Positions 1 to 9,401 of a stretch of 64,000 bases of DNA are shown piece after piece. The stretch comes from Isoetes taiwanensis (taxonomy: Eukaryota > Streptophyta > Lycopodiopsida > Isoetales > Isoetaceae): positions 15,472,852 through 15,536,851 of the forward strand of contig JAJEKV010000008.1 in the NCBI GenBank assembly GCA_021234155.1. The letters run 5' to 3'. The notes under the pieces were generated by a model. It searched no databases. It saw only the letters and a program-made list of their open reading frames with translations, and was not told the origin of the DNA. Each line of letters starts with the position of its first letter. The first letter of the stretch is position 1. The position numbers and the translations under genes were made by a program.

Positions 1-449
1 TAAAAAGAAAAAAAAAACAATCTTCTTGCAAATAAAAACCCAAAACCTCTAAGTTTTTCCCCTCTTTCTTCTTACCCTAGCCGTTGAATCGGAATGGAGA
101 TGGAGATGCAGACCTTTCTCCTTGTTTTGTCATGACAAGGAGGCAGACCTTCTCCTTAATACTTCAGTAGCTTGCATTCATGCCAGGAAAGAAATACAGA
201 GGTCAGCAGCGGTTAATAGCTTCGGATGCAACAAATGAGCAACAATTACTTAAATCTATTTGTCTGTGGGTGTAGATTGCAAACTAGAATATATAACTCT
301 TAAATAGACATATTTTGGTTTGAAAACTTAGAGAAATACTTAATTTTCTAGAGTAATATATTCTGATTCATTTTTTAAAACTTGAAGTTCTTCATTCTAG
401 TTGTTATTGCAACTATTTCAACTGCAATGCAATAAATAATAGTTCCAAA
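1..449. other. AT-rich stretch without a recognisable gene
   Basis: I see no coding region here. The sequence is AT-rich with several homopolymer A runs at the very start. A short imperfect hairpin (CTCCTTG ... CAAGGAG) lies around 118-143. It is probably intergenic or transposon-derived DNA leading into the ACGTA-rich segment that follows. Confidence 0.5.
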
Positions 450-628
450 AATTTACAGGAAGTACTTAACGTATTGTACGTAAAGTACATATTTTACGTA
501 TTTAATAAGTATTTTATAATTCCAAAAAACGTATTTAAAGTACTTTTTAAATGAGAGGTATGCATACGATATTAATACGTTAAGTACGTATAATACCCGT
601 ACCGTACTAAACGTACCTGACAACACTG
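450..628. repeat. ACGTA-rich segment ending in a hAT-like terminal motif
   Basis: This stretch contains many overlapping TACGTA and AAGTAC words and ends with TACCTGACAACACTG (614-628). Read on the minus strand this is CAGTGTTGTCAGGTA, which resembles the terminal inverted repeats of hAT-superfamily elements and their MITEs. I could not find a clean matching left terminus, so the left limit is arbitrary. The right end abuts the first ABCG-like codons, suggesting the element inserted at or truncated that gene. The hAT assignment is inference from the terminal motif. Confidence 0.4.
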
Positions 629-1353
629 GTCATGCCCACCATTGCCATGACAATGTTTCTCCGCACTTGACGCCATATCACAGTAGTAGCCGATGGAAAT
701 GCGCTAATGGGTTCCCTCTTCTATGGCTTGATTATTGTCATGTTTAATGGGATGGCAGAATTGTCATTTACAGTCAGCAGGCTCCCAATATTCTATAAGC
801 AAAGAGATTTCCTGTTTTATCCTGCATGGACTTTTTCAATTCTAACCTTGCTTATGAAGATTCCATTGTCCATTTCAGAATCATCAATCTGGGTTATTTT
901 GACATATTATGTCATAGGTTATGCACTTGAAGCTGAGAGGTAAGCGACTCTATGATTAAATTATGCATGTCTATTATTCATTACCCTAATTACATTCTTT
1001 GCTCCTTTAGGTTCTTCCGACAGTTTTTTCTGCTTATCTGCACACATCTAGCAGCTATGGGAATTTTTCGTACTATTGGTTCCTTGGGCCGAACTATGGT
1101 AGTTGCAAATACATTTGGCTTTTTTGCATTGCTGACCATGTTTGTTTTGGGTGGATTTTTTGTGGCCAGAGGTAAGTATACGAGTAGTAATTGTTGCATG
1201 TAAGGAACAAATTTGCCATTTTTCTTATACACACAGTTCATTGGAACATATAGCATTAGACCTTGGTGGATCTGGGGTTATTGGTCATTACCACTAATGT
1301 ATGGGCAAACTGCTATTGCGGTCAATGAATTCTTGGCTCCTCGGTGGAATAAG
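629..1353 (+). pseudogene. PDR-type ABCG transporter fragment, broken
   Basis: Three exon-like blocks encode part of a transmembrane domain of a full-size ABCG (pleiotropic drug resistance) ATP-binding cassette transporter, a plasma-membrane exporter family in plants. Block 1 (about 629-939) reads FLRT, then a TGA at 668-670, then VADGNALMGSLFYGLI, FNGMAEL and FYKQRDFLFYPAW, all typical PDR landmarks. Block 2 (1011-1171) encodes FRQFFLLICTHLAAMGIFR and VLGGFFVARG. Block 3 (about 1237-1353) encodes [18 protein letters not shown] and [12 protein letters not shown]. Introns have GT-AG ends (940-1010; 1172 to about 1236), but the block 2 to block 3 junction does not keep frame with the visible AG sites. 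Nucleotide-binding domains, the rest of the membrane domain and the C-terminus are missing. The in-frame stop, the truncation and the hAT-like sequence at its left edge make it a pseudogene. The family call is firm; the exact subfamily member is not determinable. Confidence 0.8.
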
Positions 1354-1989
1354 GTGCGTAGTTATGATTCTGAGGAGAAAGATTCCTGTATATCACATGT
1401 AAGGCTGGTCATTGCATTTTACTTTACCAACGATAAGAAGATTGATATGTAATCTATTGCAGTTGGCTGAGAGGTGAACACAATTGTACTACATTTGCAA
1501 TGCCACATTTGCAAATCTCTTTTGTCAAGAAAAAGATTATGGCTATTTCTATATAGTACAAATGTTGGTTCTCTCCCTGCCAGAGGAAATAGCTAAAAAT
1601 CAACAGCTAAAAATCAATTGTGTTACTTATTGTATGAGTATCCAACTTTCTGTGTTGGAACCAAGGAAGCTCGTTGATTTCTAGTGGAAACAAATTGTAC
1701 CTCTCAAGGTTACCCATTAAAGCAATCTCAGTTGCAAGAGATTGCCTCGTCAAATATGTATCTCGTCGAATCTTACTTTACATTAATCATCCCGTGTAAA
1801 TATTCCTATTTGTGGTGTAAAATGTGACTTTTGCAAAAAAGGTCTTCAGATCTTTTCTTTTTTACAGATTGGCTTAGAAACATGTCTATGGGCAATGGAT
1901 CTATGGCTTGTATTTTGCTTTTATTATTCTTTTTAGGTTGTCAAAATCTTTCAAATTTGTAACAGTGAATGTATACATGCACCGTTTCT
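1354..1989. other. No gene seen
   Basis: The expected downstream exons of the ABCG transporter (C-terminal membrane segments) are not visible. Short frames exist but none shows family features. The DNA is AT-rich and unremarkable. Confidence 0.5.
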
Positions 1990-2200
1990 TTGTTTGTTTT
2001 CCTCATCTTGATTTTGGTTTGCCATTATCAGGTCCAAAATCTCTTGCATTCCCAATTCTGAACATGTAACGTTTGTTTGTTTATTTCCCTCATCTTGATT
2101 TTGGTTTGCCATTATCGGGTCCAAAATATTTTGCATTCCCAATTCTAATTTAGGGGTGCTCGCCTTCTAATTTTGCATTCACAATTCTGATTTAGCGGTG
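1990..2200. repeat. Tandem duplication, period about 87 bp, plus a nested 41-bp one
   Basis: Two units of about 87 bp share the words CATCTTGATTTTGGTTTGCC (2004 and 2091), GGTCCAAAAT and GCATTCCCAATTCT. Immediately downstream a second duplication of about 41 bp repeats GGTG(C/T)TCGCCTTCTAATTTTG. The minus strand stays open through the first pair, giving a repeated 29-residue motif, but the repeat explains this and I do not call it a gene. Confidence 0.75.
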
Positions 2201-5200
2201 TTCGCCTTCTAATTTTGATTTTTTAAGAACGTTGCTATTATCCACCGTCCTCACTAAATTATTTCATAGCTACACTCTACAACATTACAACTACCCAAAA
2301 ACAGGGTTGGTTACCGTCAAGTTTTTTCTTTTTACTCACTTTCGTACACACAAAGAATTGGGAAAGAGAAATGTTCGCGGCGGCCGCAAGGCCGCCGCAA
2401 TAAATTTCTTGTAGTATGTAAAGATTAGCTAAACCAACCTAACAAACAATAAATGAATGGAAAAGATAACACATGGCATGCCATTAAGCACAATGAACCT
2501 CAAAAACACAAAACCAATTAATGTATGATTTCTCAATATCCACATTTCCCTTCATAACATCCAATGGAGGCCCAATTGCTAGTAGACGCTCTAAGCTAAC
2601 CTAATCCTTATGTATATTTAACCTAATGTGCAAAATAGAATACTTGCATATATATGTATAGATCACACAAATGATGATACAAAGTGAAGTTTACTCATAC
2701 GAATTTGAAACTGGAACCACTAACATAAAAAAAAGGGGGAGGGGGAAGGTCATTTTAGGTAATATGGCAATATAGTTTTTGTGGCTCATCAAATGCAAAA
2801 GTTGTCTTCAGATCTTGTCAACAATATGAAATTCATCTAAATTGGAGTTGAAAATCACAAGTTATGCTCTTTTGAGTTGTTTTTTAAAACCCATATTTAA
2901 AGCACCATAATGTGAAGATTCCGATTCCATCTTAGATGATTCTACTGTCGATGAACAGATCTTATCGTCAACTATAAGTTTTGTGAAGGCCACTTTCATG
3001 TTTGATCAGTCACAAAGAAGTTATTACCATTTTAGCCGAACACCCCATTTTTAGGGGTATTCTGGTAATTTTTGCAAAATATAGGGGCATTTTGGTAATT
3101 TTTCCAAAAACAAATTATGCACAGTTTTGCTTGGTAGACATTTTTTGGCAGGCTGATTGGCACTGACAGGTTGCAGACTAGCGCTGATGGGTTTTCCACT
3201 TGCCGTTAGGGTTTCTCTAAGAAACAAGAACAAGGGTATCTCCCTTCCCATCTTAGCTCAATGATAAACAAAAAAGGATTTTTTTTTTTTTTGAGGGGGG
3301 AAGGGGGAGGGGCGATCAAGAGGGAGATTGTAGCTTTAAACAGGTACTTCAACATTTGAACCTCAATTCATTATTGTAAGAGACTGGGTGAACCAAGTAC
3401 TTATCGACATATTCTTGTGAAATTCAATATTCGAAAAGCAAAAACTAGAGTCATGATCCATTGAAGTGCTCTTAAATGCCACATATTATGGTTAGACAAT
3501 GATTTAATTCCACCTCAATTAGAAGCAAGGAAAAAAGAACTAGTGAAGGTAAAACAGGGACGTGAAGATGGTATTATTAATTGCTTATTTATATAAGTCT
3601 AGCAAAGCAGTAATTACAAGAAAAAGAAGAGGTGATGATGTTCCATAGGGATGTTTGGACTTAGAGTTGTGTCTTGAAATATATTCAGGTTGATATATAC
3701 AAAAATTATATGTGCTAAAAAGATATGGAATCAAACAACCTGGTTATATTATTGGAAATATAGTAATTTGAAGGGAGTATCCCCCTAGATATCCCCGGTT
3801 TCAGTCTAGTTAGCTCTATTTAGAATCACAAAAAACCTAGAATAGTCTGTGGTTTTGGGGGCATATCAACTCATGCTATAAGAGAAAGAAGAAATTTTTT
3901 ATGTCATGTCACCAAAATCTCTCCAAAATCTGGTCTCAAGTGAAATTAATCATGAATATAAACATGCGGCTGAAAGTTTGTTAGTTGGATCCGGTGGATA
4001 AGCATCGTATTAAACTGCATATTATTTGTGCCATTAGATATATCCATATACAATACACAAGGTATGTGCAAAGATCAACATTGCATTCTCTAACCATGCA
4101 TGGTAACATTATGGTAGGAGGGGAATTGAATGCTCGATCTCAGAAGACATGCAACTATCGGGGGTATGAACTCTAGGGTTTCAGAAAGGGGTTCCTATAG
4201 CCAGAGGACTAGGGCAAGGAGCGGTTATGAAGAAGGAACTAGTTTCTTCCAAAAGGACTGCAGAGTATGGAGTCCCTCCTCAACTAGATTTGAGAGTGTG
4301 AGATGTAAACAAATTCCAGTTGTGCAAGGCGATGTACCAGAGGATTTTAAGCTGTTGATGATGCTAGTATAAATGGGTTTTGTACTCTATTGTCATAATA
4401 TGATGAGCACATTTGATTCAGAATCACATTTGCAACTAAAGAAACCAGTAGGTAACTAAAGATGCATTCCATGTTTTTCTACATGAAGCTTAACTTCTGT
4501 AGGATGTTTTGTATTAAGAGAGTTTGTTGATTTGACATCGGGTTGAGACAAATGATACTAAAATGTTCAAGATACCCAGCTACACATATCTAGTTAGAAG
4601 CTTACTACTCTTTTTTTTTTTTTCTGAATCTTCATCTTTTCGCTTGTTTACGCCTATCCTGATGTAAAACATAAAATTGGACAAGAATTTCTAAAGATTA
4701 CCTTCTACAATTGTTGAAAAGAGCGGGTTTTGGCAAGGATAATATGCCAAAACTGTATAAGGCCGATGTCAGAAATATGGTTTTGGGTTTTCTAATGTTT
4801 TGTGATTTGTTTATTATAAAGTTTCCAAAAACGATTTTAGGGTTCTATTTAGGGCACAGGGAAGGGCAGCTTGACAGTGGTGGTGGGGTTTCGGAGGAAG
4901 GGGTGAGCCAGATTTTGCAACATTATAGAGATAGTAGGATTCCATGGCAGTATTTCATGGCAGGATTTTGCAGCTGAGCATGGCAGGATTCCGGAGTTTT
5001 GCAAGAGCAACTTCCGGATGATATTTTGGACAGAGCAGGGTTTTCTTTTCTGAAGTTCCTTTGATTTGTTTGTTGTTTTAACAAGTTGATTTGTCCTATC
5101 AATTGTTGTTGTTCTCCCGGGACTTTCCTATAATCCCTACATTTGCCTGCCACCAAAATTGCCTTGCGCTGGAAAAGGGTAGTACTTGGTATGGACTCCA

Positions 5201-7506
5201 AATATGAAAATAAAGTTGCATTGTGATCAGTCTTTAGTGATAAATAGTATTTATAACTCCCTTGTGACGTTCCATGTAAGTATACAGTATACGTATACCT
5301 AACATGACACGTCACCAAGGTATTAAGACCATTGGGGTCTAACCTAAAAGGGATTATTGGGATTGAAATCGTGCGGGGCATTTTGGCCACATTAGCCTTC
5401 CAATGCCTATCTCTCATCCAAATCATGTAACTAAATTGCACCGTATTCTTTAGGTGGAGCTCCAAAGACATGAAGGAGCGGGTTATGCCTAAGAAATATC
5501 ATAATATTTTTCTATAAGCCGTGGTCTTGTAAGTCCTGATCTTCTTCTATATATCATTTTTGTATTAAGCGTGCATGGTTGTCCAGATGTAGATATCCAT
5601 TTAAGCCCCATCATGTGATGCTTAAGGCATCCATATACCATCCCAATTTTGATACTAGTGGAAGAATATCTCTCTGTTTGCCCACGATGCCCTCAAAGGT
5701 ATTATGGGTGAGATATATATGAAGTGAGTATGCACACCCACATATATTTTCATCAAACAAATATAATTTCTTACAAGTATGAACTTTGTTGACAAGCATT
5801 AATTTACTTCTAGAAGAATCATATCGTGATGATGGTTTGATGAGTAACATAGTAAGTTTTAAAGGAATAAGAGAATTGATGTGGTTAATCTCCATTATTT
5901 TAACAATCTTTAATTTCAAACCACAGGATACAAACATAATCAACTCTCAGTTGACATGAAAGCTCGCAGATGGAATGAAAATATGCTTCAAAAAAATGGA
6001 AGAGACATGTTTACAAATGTGCTAAAGACTGACTCCTTTCCCACAATATCCATGGTTAATAATATGATGTGATTATGGTAGTTTTTTCATTAGTTTTGAA
6101 GAAATTGAATATGGAATGTGTTCCTAGTGCTGCCTTATTTTTGCTTAGCTCAAGGATATGTCAGCAGCCATTTTTGTTGTCTGAACTGCACATTTGTGAC
6201 AAGTACATAGCTCCACCTCTACAAAGTTTGTTCTGCAAGCTAACAATTGGCTGGTCAGTCCAGTAGTGCATTATTCCAACAATATACAACATAATGGTGT
6301 CTATGCAAATGAATGACATTTAGTCTTGTCACAACTGGATATAATTGCAGGCCTAATTCATGAAAGCATTAGCTCTCTAAGAATAATGAGAGGAATTCAT
6401 GACATAAAGCACTTGTTCCATGTTACTTGCATGGTGGATCTTGTATGGCAACATAGGCACCATGGCAAAGAATATCACGCCCATGTTAACGAATTGATGT
6501 ATTGTTACATTCCACACAAAGCATAGTGTCATAGCTTCTCAAAAATCCTAAGTATAATCACAATCAATCAACAAACCACTAGGTGTTCGAAACTTATCCA
6601 TTGCACAATGTTATCACACCATTAGATGTTCGCCCCCATCCAACAACTCTAGATGCCCGAAGGTGCCCCTCGTTTAAATATGTATCCAAACAAAAGGAGG
6701 TTTTAGTGGGAATTACATGGTTATATGATTAATGCGATGCTGCAAGCAGCGTCTCTAGAAAACATTAACCTTAAAAATTACCTAAAAGAAACAAATAGTG
6801 TAATTCCGAGGAATTTCCAGGTGGTGGTGGTTTACGTGCCATAAAATATCTTTAGACTCTAGTAATCATGCAAGTCAAAATGTAGGAAAATGCCATAACA
6901 CCAAACTTGCCAAGTCCAAATGGCCAAAAATGTCGTGATATTGAATGCTCGATGTAGAGATGTAGAGTTGAGTGTCAATGCGCATGGACAACGTCAGGAT
7001 AAGGCCCTAAGCAAATGCCAAACTGTGGTATGGGGCAGACAAAAGGTGTGAGTGACAAAGAAGGCAATGATAAAAAGGTGAATGAAAAGAACGTAGAATC
7101 CATGATAATTAGATGCCAATTTAAATGCAATTATGCACATGCACACCAACGACCCTCATATAATAATACAATGGTATGGGCCTACAAAAGCTAAAGAAGA
7201 AGATAACTTACTTAGGAGACATAAGGTAAAAGAGAGAAGATAACTTGCTTAGGAGAAAAGTCTACATCAGACAACTCATATTACGAAGAGAAAAAGACAA
7301 GTTGAACAGTCAAAATAGGAGGCGAGTGAACTACAGACACCCATGTGAACCTACTCATGATCACTCATGCACCAACTGCTCCATAATATTTTATTGAACA
7401 GATGGCCCTAAGTAAGGGATCTACATGTTGTAGATCAACCTTGAGATAGCAATCCTCGTATGCATTAAGAAATTCATGATCCACATTATATTATAAAGAG
7501 AGAGAG
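2201..7506. other. Gene-free intergenic stretch with small repeats
   Basis: Open frames here (for example 4711-4977 on the plus strand and 4923-5471 on the minus strand) show no family motifs, no splice-consistent neighbours and low-complexity composition. Visible structure is limited: poly-purine and poly-T/G tracts near 2728-2750 and 3279-3312, a two-copy 30-bp minisatellite at 3053-3111, and AT-rich sequence throughout. I cannot support any gene. Confidence 0.5.
3053..3111. repeat. Two-copy 30-bp minisatellite
   Basis: AGGGGTATTCTGGTAATTTT is followed 30 bp later by AGGGGCATTTTGGTAATTTT, each trailed by a TGCAAAA or TCCAAAA word. The two units are adjacent. Confidence 0.7.
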
Positions 7507-7531
7507 AAATGAAATGAAATGAAATGAAATG
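7507..7531. repeat. AAATG pentanucleotide microsatellite
   Basis: Five perfect copies of AAATG, immediately preceded by a GA-rich run. Confidence 0.85.
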
Positions 7532-7732
7532 TTTATTTATTAAGACTATGTAGAGAGAGAAAGACGGGACCCTGCGGGGGTGACCGGCCGCCTGCCAAGT
7601 GGGGGCCACAATGTGGCATTTTTACTACAAGTGAGCATGGTGACCTGCAAAAACCTGTGGAGGCCAGCTTTGACCTGGAGAGCAAGTTATTATTGGCAAA
7701 TGACAGGTATATACAGGTAAGTTTGTCACAAC

Positions 7733-7741
7733 AAATATAAG
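7733..7741 (+). promoter_or_regulatory. Possible TATA element of the lectin gene
   Basis: AAATATAAG lies about 62-66 bp upstream of the lectin start codon, a plausible TATA position for a short 5' leader. This is positional inference only; no transcription start evidence is available. Confidence 0.3.
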
Positions 7742-7801
7742 GTTGAACACACTTACAAGGTTGGGAAGCAAAGGAAGAAGAGAGGCTTAACTTGTTCTGC
7801 T

Positions 7802-8692
7802 ATGATGGCCACAATGCTGCATCACATACTTCTTCTACAGCTGATCCTCTTTCCAATTCTCACACTGCAGGAAGGTCTGGTGCTCTTCGGCGACGCGAAG
7901 CACGAAAACAACTACATCTCTCTCACAGCCAGTGGATCATCACCAAGCACAGGCAGATTCTACTTCAACAAACCCCTCCATTTGCTAGATCCAAAAGATC
8001 CAAGCCAGGTTGTGTCCTTTTCCACCCAATTTACCTTCAAAATCCAACAGGGCTCAAATGTAGGTGAAGGATTTGCCTTTATCATGACCCCTGAGATTTC
8101 AGCCCCTCCTCCAGGCAGCCAAGGATCTTACTTAGGTCTCATAAATGCATCCAGAAGGTCAGATCTGAGCAACCATTTGTTTGCCATTGAATTTGACACT
8201 CACCAGGATCTTGAGTTTCAAGATCCTGGCAATCCTCATATTGGAATTGATGTGAATGATCTAAAATCTGTTGAAGTAAGTGTGCCTCCTGATGATCTCA
8301 TGCTTGATCAGAACTTTATGCTGACAGCTTTTATAGATTATACCTCTTCTAACCATATGCTTCAAGTCAGACTTTCTAGAAACACTACAAAGCCAAAAGG
8401 GGACCCCCTCTTGATCTGGTCCCCCAATAATCTGAGCAATGTTATGAGGCAGGCCATGTACATGGGCTTTTCTGGATCTACAAATGGTGATTTGGCTGAT
8501 GAATCTCATTTCATATACTCTTGGCAGCTCAGTATTGCCAATTCTGCCATTACCAGTGTTGTGGATATGGGTATTCCCAGTTTTAGCACTGCTTCTGCCC
8601 CTGATGCTACCAAATCTGCTGCTCACAAAATGCATCTTATGCCTGTTTTTGGCTTGTTTTCTCTCCTTTTCTGCATCGTTGCATTATTGTAA
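7802..8692 (+). CDS. Secreted L-type (legume-type) lectin, 296 aa
   Basis: A single uninterrupted exon encodes a complete legume-lectin beta-sandwich without a kinase domain. Residues 1 to about 23 are a hydrophobic signal peptide, so the protein should enter the secretory pathway. The fold runs from about residue 25 to 245: FSTQFTFKI (73-81), GEGFAFIMTPE (88-98), FAIEFDTHQD (127-136), DPGNPHIGIDVN (141-152) and GFSGSTNGD (222-230) followed by IYSWQL. Metal-site residues E130, D132, D141 and H146 are in place. The usual sugar-pocket Asp of the GDG(L/F)AF motif is Glu (E89), and the Asn usually found after EFDT is D136, so sugar specificity may be altered or lost. Potential N-glycosylation sites are N115, N194 and N210. 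The C-terminal 17-18 residues are hydrophobic after an S/A-rich linker, resembling a GPI-anchor signal or a single membrane span. A second ATG follows directly at 7805. Role inferred from family: recognition of surface or foreign glycans. Confidence 0.9.
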   Translation: MMATMLHHILLLQLILFPILTLQEGLVLFGDAKHENNYISLTASGSSPSTGRFYFNKPLHLLDPKDPSQVVSFSTQFTFKIQQGSNVGEGFAFIMTPEISAPPPGSQGSYLGLINASRRSDLSNHLFAIEFDTHQDLEFQDPGNPHIGIDVNDLKSVEVSVPPDDLMLDQNFMLTAFIDYTSSNHMLQVRLSRNTTKPKGDPLLIWSPNNLSNVMRQAMYMGFSGSTNGDLADESHFIYSWQLSIANSAITSVVDMGIPSFSTASAPDATKSAAHKMHLMPVFGLFSLLFCIVALL

Positions 8693-9330
8693 AAAATTGT
8701 ACAGCACATTGGTTTCTTAAATGATATAATTGCTGCTGCTGATAGCAGGATTTTTACCAATTTCTACGGATTCTTGTTACTTGCATGCTCTGCTTTTTGT
8801 TTTGTTTATTTTTCTTTCCTCTTTGGTGGTGTACTGGCCGTCCAATTTTGCTTTAAGTTATCTTTATCAACACTATATTTTTTGAGTTGCCAGAATATCC
8901 GTATTCCGGTACGTGCCAACTAATGTACCTAATGGTTATGAGCTAGTGCTACTTGACTTATATTACAAAATAATAAAAAATCCCACATTGAAAAGCATCG
9001 GGACAATAAATTCATGCACATGGAATTTGTTTAAACCATTTCCGAAGAGCTTGAGCATGTTGCTAGGCATTTCACAAGGCAATGAAATCTTGAAATTTAT
9101 ACCAGCATTTTGGCATTGTTCTAATATAACTCTACAAAAAATAGTGGTATGTTTGCATAATACATTCTTTATCCTCAGGATTTTCCCAAACGACAAGAAT
9201 GGACTGTATATTTCTATATAATTTGGAAGAGGTAATGCACTGAAGGGCCTGGCAAAATCAGAAAGTGGGAAAAAACTATATGTAATTGATTTGAAATCGT
9301 TTAGGTAGCCTTTCAAATTGTGGGCGGCTG
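8693..9330. other. Intergenic: lectin 3' region and lyase upstream region
   Basis: AT-rich DNA with no convincing coding region. It should include the lectin 3' UTR and the distal promoter of the lyase gene. No clear polyadenylation signal stands out beyond generic AT-rich words. Confidence 0.5.
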
Positions 9331-9354
9331 CCACGTGGATTTGTTGACGTGGCA
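9331..9354 (+). promoter_or_regulatory. G-box plus TGACGTGG bZIP-type site upstream of the lyase gene
   Basis: A perfect palindromic G-box CCACGTGG (9331-9338) lies 6 bp from TGACGTGGCA (9345-9354), which matches ACGT-core bZIP sites and the TGACGTGG unfolded-protein-response type element. The pair sits about 50-70 bp upstream of the chosen start codon. G-box and ABRE pairs are bound by bZIP and bHLH factors in plants; that they act here is inference. Confidence 0.4.
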
Positions 9355-9401
9355 TTATATTGAAAATAAAGGAAGCCCAAGCACTCAATTGGTCATTGAG
9401 T

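Noticed and set aside
1951-2142. Minus-strand frame encoding a duplicated 29-residue motif
   Set aside because: The duplication at DNA level fully explains it; no promoter, family or conservation evidence supports a repeat protein.
4711-4977. 88-codon plus-strand frame with hydrophobic residues
   Set aside because: No recognisable domain and no neighbouring exons; AT-rich DNA readily gives hydrophobic frames.
4923-5471. 182-codon minus-strand open frame
   Set aside because: The longest single frame in the first 7 kb, but with no family motifs, no splice-consistent partners and no coding-like composition. It overlaps another unrelated plus-strand frame. Treated as chance.
8261-8635. 124-codon frame antisense to the lectin
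   Set aside because: It lies entirely inside the well-supported lectin coding region on the other strand and is a shadow of it.
9360-9401. Upstream in-frame ATG as the lyase start
   Set aside because: It would add 14 residues not expected in the family, whose N-terminus begins MDS as at 9402; kept as an alternative only.
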